From the NCBI GenBank assembly GCA_905233765.1, contig CAJOCU010000010.1:1-64000 (forward strand): a DNA stretch of 64,000 nt, read 5' to 3'. The stretch comes from an uncultured Bacteroidaceae bacterium. GTDB lineage: Bacteria; Bacteroidota; Bacteroidia; Bacteroidales; Bacteroidaceae. The position numbers and the translations under genes were made by a program. This document shows positions 60,119 to 64,000 of the stretch, one piece after another; positions within the stretch are counted from its first letter, which is position 1; the number at the start of each line of letters is the position of its first letter. A model generated the notes under the pieces. That model did no database searches and was not told where the DNA came from. It was given only the letters and a program-made list of their open reading frames with translations.

Positions 60119-62215
60119 TCAATATCGCATCCTCAGGCTCGCAATAAATGAGCGTCCAGGGTTGATGGTCGAGAAATTCGAGTTCCAGGGGGAGGTATCA
60201 CGCTGGTTGAAGATGTTCTCGATGCCGAGACCGGGCTCGAGGGTGAAATGCTTGAGGCGCACGGTGTGGCGGGTGACGAGGTCCCACTGGCTGAAGCCGT
60301 CGGCATAGCCGTAGGTGCTGCTGTAGCGCTCACCTTGGATGTGGCCGTTGATGGTGATGTTGAGGTGGTAGTTGCCCCAGGTGTGGTCGTAGGCGGCCAT
60401 GACGTTGCCGACATGGCGGACGCTCTTATCGACGGGGGACTCGGTGACCTCGTAGAGCTGTGTCTTGGTGTTGAGGGTCTGCGTCTCGGCCTTGGAGTCG
60501 GTGAAGGTGTAGCCGCCACCGATGGTGACGCCGCCGGGGATGAGGAACTTCACGGAAGCGCTGATGCCGCGGACGGTGGCCTTGTCGATATTGTCGCGCT
60601 GGCGGATGGTCTTCCAGCCTTCCTCGCGCAGGGCGGTGAGGTCGGGGGAGGCGGCAATCTCGTCGTCGGTCATCGTGCGGTAGTTGATCATGTCGCGAAT
60701 CTTGTTCATGAAGGCGCTGACGCTGGCGCTCATCCATGTGTTGGAGTACTCGGCGTTGACATTGAAGAAATGGTTCTTCTCGGCTTTCAGGTTGGGATTG
60801 TTGAGGGTGTAGCGCGCAGTGGTCTTGGCCTGGTCGGTGGCGTACATCTGTGAGAGCGTGGGAGTGCGATAGCCACCGGCATAGCTGGCGCGCAGACGGA
60901 AGCCTGCGATGTGGAAGAAGAGGCCTGCATTGGGTGTGAAGGCGGCACCGAAGTTGTCGTTCTGCGTGTAGCGCACACCGGCGACGGCATCCAAGTACTT
61001 GAAGATATTGATCTCGTCCTGCGCGAAGAGGTTGTAGGTGTTCGTGCGGGCTTTGTCGATGTTGTCGCTCTCGCTGTTGAGACTCTCCTGCACGAACTCG
61101 GCGCCGGCGGTAAGCTTATTCCAGTCGGCCAGACGGAAGATGCCGCGCAGCGTCTCGTTGATGTAATGCGTGCGCTTGCGTGTCTCGTCGTAGGCTTCCT
61201 TCTCATCGGTCTGCCAGTAGTTGTAGTCCGAGGAGAAGTTGTCGCTATAGACGTCGAGATAGAGATGGATGCGGCTGTTGGGGGTCCATCGCGCACCGCC
61301 GCCATACATATAAGAGGTGTGGTGTACGTCGTAGGTGTAAGCCTGCTTGGGGGTGTAGGTGTAGGTGGTCTCCTTGGTCTTCTTGTCCGTGGTCTTCTTC
61401 TGCGTGAAGTAGGAAGCAGCCTGCGGACGGTCAGTGAGATGGTCGTAGTAGGAGCCACGGAGATAGACGGACCACTGGTCGTTGAAGCGCCACTCGAGAC
61501 GCTCGGCAATGTTGTTGCTGTGGTAGCCGGCTGACATGGGACGGCCTGTGAGCTTCAGCACTTTATTGTCGCCCTCCTCGAACTCCTGATAGTGGTTGAC
61601 CTGCCAGTTGCCGGCACGGTGATGTGTGTATTCCGTGCGACTGGAGAACTTGCCGGCGGTGACGTCCACGGCCACGTCTTCGTCCAGACGGCCGTTGTTC
61701 ATCAGGCGTGTGTTGGAGCTGACGCTGACGGGCGACTTGGTGTCGTCGGTGATGATGTTGATGACACCGGCGATGGCGTCAGAACCATAGAGGGCAGAGG
61801 CAGCACCGCTGTAGATCTCGATGCGCTTGACGTTCTCCATGCTGATGCGGTTCCAGCGGTCGTCGCCGCTCACGCGCTTGCCGTTCTCGAGGATGACGAT
61901 ATAGTCGTCGCTGACACCGTTGAAGTTGACGAACGTGCCCATACCGTTGGTGTGGGTGGTGATGGTGGAAGTGAGCTTGGAGAGCGCGTCCTGCAGCGAT
62001 GTCACCTGCGCGTCCTGAATCTCCTTGGCGGAGATGACCTGCACAGCCACGGGGGAGTTCTCGGCACGGTGGTAGGTGCCCGTGCCCGTGATGACGACAG
62101 GGTTCATCTCGCGAGTATGGCGGGCGTCAATAGAATCAATGTCCGCGGCCTTAGCTGCAGTGGTCAACATCACTGCTGCTACCAACAATGTGTTCTTCAT
62201 GTGAAATATGTTCAT
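60119..62215 (-). CDS. btuB: BtuB-like TonB-dependent outer-membrane receptor
   Basis: The 698-residue protein has a signal peptide (KNTLLVAAVMLTTAAKA), a TonB-box-like segment, a plug domain (VVITGTGTYHRAENSPVAVQ, L-Q-D-A-L-S-K-L, G-S-D-A-I-A-G-V-I-N-I-I-T-D-D) and a beta-barrel ending in a typical aromatic residue (SFIASLRMRY). The neighbours make vitamin B12 or a corrinoid the likely ligand; BtuB-like receptors in Bacteroidales are often linked to cobalamin genes. The internal Met6 (MKNTLLV) may be the real start. 35 bp after the adenosyltransferase pseudogene, with which it was probably cotranscribed. Confidence 0.88.
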   Translation of the reverse strand: MNIFHMKNTLLVAAVMLTTAAKAADIDSIDARHTREMNPVVITGTGTYHRAENSPVAVQVISAKEIQDAQVTSLQDALSKLTSTITTHTNGMGTFVNFNGVSDDYIVILENGKRVSGDDRWNRISMENVKRIEIYSGAASALYGSDAIAGVINIITDDTKSPVSVSSNTRLMNNGRLDEDVAVDVTAGKFSSRTEYTHHRAGNWQVNHYQEFEEGDNKVLKLTGRPMSAGYHSNNIAERLEWRFNDQWSVYLRGSYYDHLTDRPQAASYFTQKKTTDKKTKETTYTYTPKQAYTYDVHHTSYMYGGGARWTPNSRIHLYLDVYSDNFSSDYNYWQTDEKEAYDETRKRTHYINETLRGIFRLADWNKLTAGAEFVQESLNSESDNIDKARTNTYNLFAQDEINIFKYLDAVAGVRYTQNDNFGAAFTPNAGLFFHIAGFRLRASYAGGYRTPTLSQMYATDQAKTTARYTLNNPNLKAEKNHFFNVNAEYSNTWMSASVSAFMNKIRDMINYRTMTDDEIAASPDLTALREEGWKTIRQRDNIDKATVRGISASVKFLIPGGVTIGGGYTFTDSKAETQTLNTKTQLYEVTESPVDKSVRHVGNVMAAYDHTWGNYHLNITINGHIQGERYSSTYGYADGFSQWDLVTRHTVRLKHFTLEPGLGIENIFNQRDTSPWNSNFSTINPGRSFIASLRMRY

Positions 62216-62250
62216 GACTCCGAAAAATAGTTGTTATGTGATTATTCTGA

Positions 62251-62788
62251 TTATTTCTGTCGCTTCCAGATGATATCTTCCACGCCGGCATCCATATTGG
62301 CCTTGCGGGCGAGGACAAAGAGATAGTCACTGAGACGGTTGACGTAGGCGAGCGCTGTGGCATCGACCTCAGCCTCCTCGGCCAGGCGCAGCATCTCGCG
62401 CTCGGCACGGCGGCAGACGGTACGGCAGACGTGAGCCTCGGCAGCCGCGTGGGTGCCGCCAGGCAGGATGAAGAGGCGCAAGGGCGGCAGCAGGGCCTGC
62501 AGACGGTCAATCTCTGCTTCGAGCGTGGCAACCATCTCAGGGGTGATGACGTTGCCGGGGCGCACATCGCGCTGGCTGGTGTCCGTGGCCAGATAGCCGC
62601 CGAGCACGAACAGCGTGCGCTGCACGAGGAGGAGCATGTCCACATCCTGCTGGTCGCTGAGTTCCGACATCAGCACACCAATGTGCGAGTTGAGTTCATC
62701 GACAGTGCCATAGCTCTCCAGCCGCTGGCAGCATTTGCTGACGCGCTGAGGTCTGTCCGGCGTCGCCTGTTTTAGTGTATATCTTCAT
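62251..62788 (-). pseudogene. cobO: Frameshifted PduO-type cob(I)alamin adenosyltransferase
   Basis: An ATG at 62788 opens MKIYTKTGDAGQTS, the N-terminus of PduO-type enzymes. The frame then shifts: R-V-S-K-C-C-Q-R-L-E-S-Y-G-T-V-D-E-L-N-S-H continues in another frame and stays open to the stop at 62251 (…YVNRLSDYLFVLARKAN). The expected L-I-G-G-Q between the two parts is missing, which corresponds to a 14-nt deletion ending in a TC/TCAG repeat. Without it the ATP-binding loop is lost and the protein stops after about 30 residues. The remaining frame has no start until Met in V-L-M-S-E-L. A sequencing or assembly error could cause the same pattern. Confidence 0.75.
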
Positions 62789-62920
62789 AAATGTTCAATT
62801 TCCAAAAGTGGAATGGGACGCGCGCGTGCACAAGGCACGCAGCGGTCCCAATCCTTCAAAAATTAGCAGATAGTAACCTCTTCACAGAGGCGAAAAACAT
62901 GGTATGTTTATAAAACGTGT

Positions 62921-64000
62921 TTACTCAGCTTCGGGATACATGCTATGGTAAGCATCCTCCAGGAACTCAGCGTTCTCTGTGTGCCCAATCCATACCTTAC
63001 GTACTTCCTCGAGTTCCAACAGACCAAGAGGATGACCGTTCTTTGTGGGCACGATAGCCTCGTAACCTGCGTGGCTGAAGAACTCATACCAGCTGACGTC
63101 CTCGCTCTCGGGAGCCATCGGATTCCAGTACTCGTCGCCCTGACCGGCCATGTCGTTGTGAGCATGGTCACCGGCGATAGACATCAGGGCGTGCAGATAA
63201 ATCTTACCACTGGTAAGATTCTTTTCCTTCATGCGCTCCAGCACATTCTCTTTGTAGTTGTCGGGCATATCCACAGTGCCTACGAAGTAGTTGGGGTTGA
63301 GCTTCTGCAGTTCAGTCTCGAGCTGCTGGTAGCGCTTGTTGGCCTTGAAGGTGTCGTAGCTGTCGGGGTTACCATGACCCATGAAAGCAACAACGCCCTG
63401 GGCAGCCTCATTGGCATACAGGTCGTTCAGCTTTTTAGCCACGGCGGGCACGTCCACATCGGGCTTGTCGAGCAACGGCATGCCGAGGAAAATGGCCTCG
63501 TCCTCGGACAGTTTCTTCAGATACTCATCATCCAAGTGAGCTTTCTCAATGTAACCGTTGTTCATGAACTTCTTCACGGAAGCCACGACAGCAGCGAACT
63601 CCTCACCGGGAATCACCTGCAGGGACTGCACATAGATCTTGCCGTACTTGGCAGCGCCGATGGCGTGCAGGAGATAGCGGGGCTCATAGTAGTCACGACG
63701 CACGATGTTGCCCTCATCGTCGCTATTCTCACCTGCGCTGGCACGGTTGATGCAGATGTCGCTGGAGAAGCTGACATAGACATCGGCATTGGGGAAAGCA
63801 GCCTCGTAAGCAGCCTTCGTGGCGTCGAAAGCGAGGAAGGCGTTGTTCCAAGTGGAACCGAAAGCGACCAGCAGCACGGCTTCGTCCTTGCCGGACTTGG
63901 CCTTCTGAGCAGCTACCATCTTGTCGTTGACGCTGTACTCGGAAACGAGGTTCTGAATGGTTTCGCTGTTGCTGTCATCCTTGTTGCAAGCAGTGAACAT
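62921..64000 (-). CDS. cbiK: Extracytoplasmic sirohydrochlorin cobaltochelatase CbiK (5' end outside the window)
   Basis: The visible 359 residues begin inside a lipoprotein signal (MFTAC-NKDDSN), so the start codon lies beyond the edge. The body is CbiK: EAVLLVAFGSTWNNAF, VYVSFSSDICIN-like segment, IYVQSLQVIPGEEF, VVAFMGHGNPDSYD (metal-ligand His) and LMSIAGDHAHNDMAGQ (second His). It inserts cobalt into sirohydrochlorin, the first dedicated step of the anaerobic pathway. Lipid-anchored or periplasmic CbiK proteins are known in some anaerobes. The 132-bp gap to the adenosyltransferase holds an imperfect GGGAC...GTCCC hairpin (62815-62850) but no recognisable B12 box. Confidence 0.88.
   Translation of the reverse strand: MFTACNKDDSNSETIQNLVSEYSVNDKMVAAQKAKSGKDEAVLLVAFGSTWNNAFLAFDATKAAYEAAFPNADVYVSFSSDICINRASAGENSDDEGNIVRRDYYEPRYLLHAIGAAKYGKIYVQSLQVIPGEEFAAVVASVKKFMNNGYIEKAHLDDEYLKKLSEDEAIFLGMPLLDKPDVDVPAVAKKLNDLYANEAAQGVVAFMGHGNPDSYDTFKANKRYQQLETELQKLNPNYFVGTVDMPDNYKENVLERMKEKNLTSGKIYLHALMSIAGDHAHNDMAGQGDEYWNPMAPESEDVSWYEFFSHAGYEAIVPTKNGHPLGLLELEEVRKVWIGHTENAEFLEDAYHSMYPEAE

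Noticed and set aside
1-64000. tRNA or rRNA genes
   Set aside because: Reading by eye showed no T-loop/acceptor pattern or rRNA sequence; tRNAscan-SE would confirm.

Overview
The window is chromosomal DNA of a Bacteroidota, most likely a Prevotella-like member of the Bacteroidales. The signs are Bacteroidota promoters (a TAnnTTTG -7 box, in the best cases with a TTTG-like element 19-20 nt upstream), secreted proteins with C-terminal tails of the type IX sorting kind, BspA-like leucine-rich repeats, tandem FISUMP-like domains, a dcw cluster in the order usual for the group, a glycine-lipid acyltransferase pair and fused cobalamin-biosynthesis genes.

Layout. 1-7.2 kb is accessory: the 5' end of a secreted protein gene, a VirE-type ATPase gene between about 103-bp inverted repeats, a palindrome-rich spacer, three secreted-protein genes and a stretch of decayed gene fragments. 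7.5-10.5 kb carries rpsO and a YfhO-type membrane protein. 10.5-25.8 kb is the minus-strand division and cell-wall cluster rsmH-ftsL-ftsI-murE-mraY-murD-ftsW-murG-murC-ftsQ-ftsA-ftsZ. 26-32 kb is a plus-strand run: a small secreted protein, glsA- and glsB-like acyltransferases, a BtuF-like lipoprotein, a CbiJ-CbiD fusion and rnhB. 32-37 kb holds a GNAT protein, a 5'-nucleotidase with its two domains in swapped order, rplS, an orphan AraC DNA-binding domain and manC. 37.2-41.3 kb is the operon cbiE/T-cbiG/F-btuC.

41.3-51.6 kb is an accessory island that looks AT-richer than its surroundings. It carries remnants of an AAA ATPase gene, a metallophosphoesterase, an archaemetzincin-like lipoprotein, a 1065-residue secreted repeat protein and a complete CXXX-repeat RiPP locus (33-cysteine precursor with a Tat-like leader, radical SAM enzyme, partner maturase, small accessory protein). 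51.7-64 kb returns to cobalamin: cobD/cbiP-cbiB-cobU-cobT-cobS-cobJ/cbiC-DUF4491-cbiE'/cbiC chimera, a BtuB-like receptor, a frameshifted adenosyltransferase and the extracytoplasmic cobaltochelatase CbiK.

Together the cobalamin genes give most of the anaerobic B12 pathway from sirohydrochlorin to cobalamin plus outer-membrane and inner-membrane uptake parts. CbiL, CbiA and BtuD are not in the window and may lie beyond its right edge. The accessory island sits between the two halves of this locus, and the chimeric gene at its edge looks like the scar of a tandem duplication. Several cobalamin proteins carry in-frame palindromic or simple-repeat insertions, which are the most unusual DNA-level feature of the window along with the CXXX RiPP locus.
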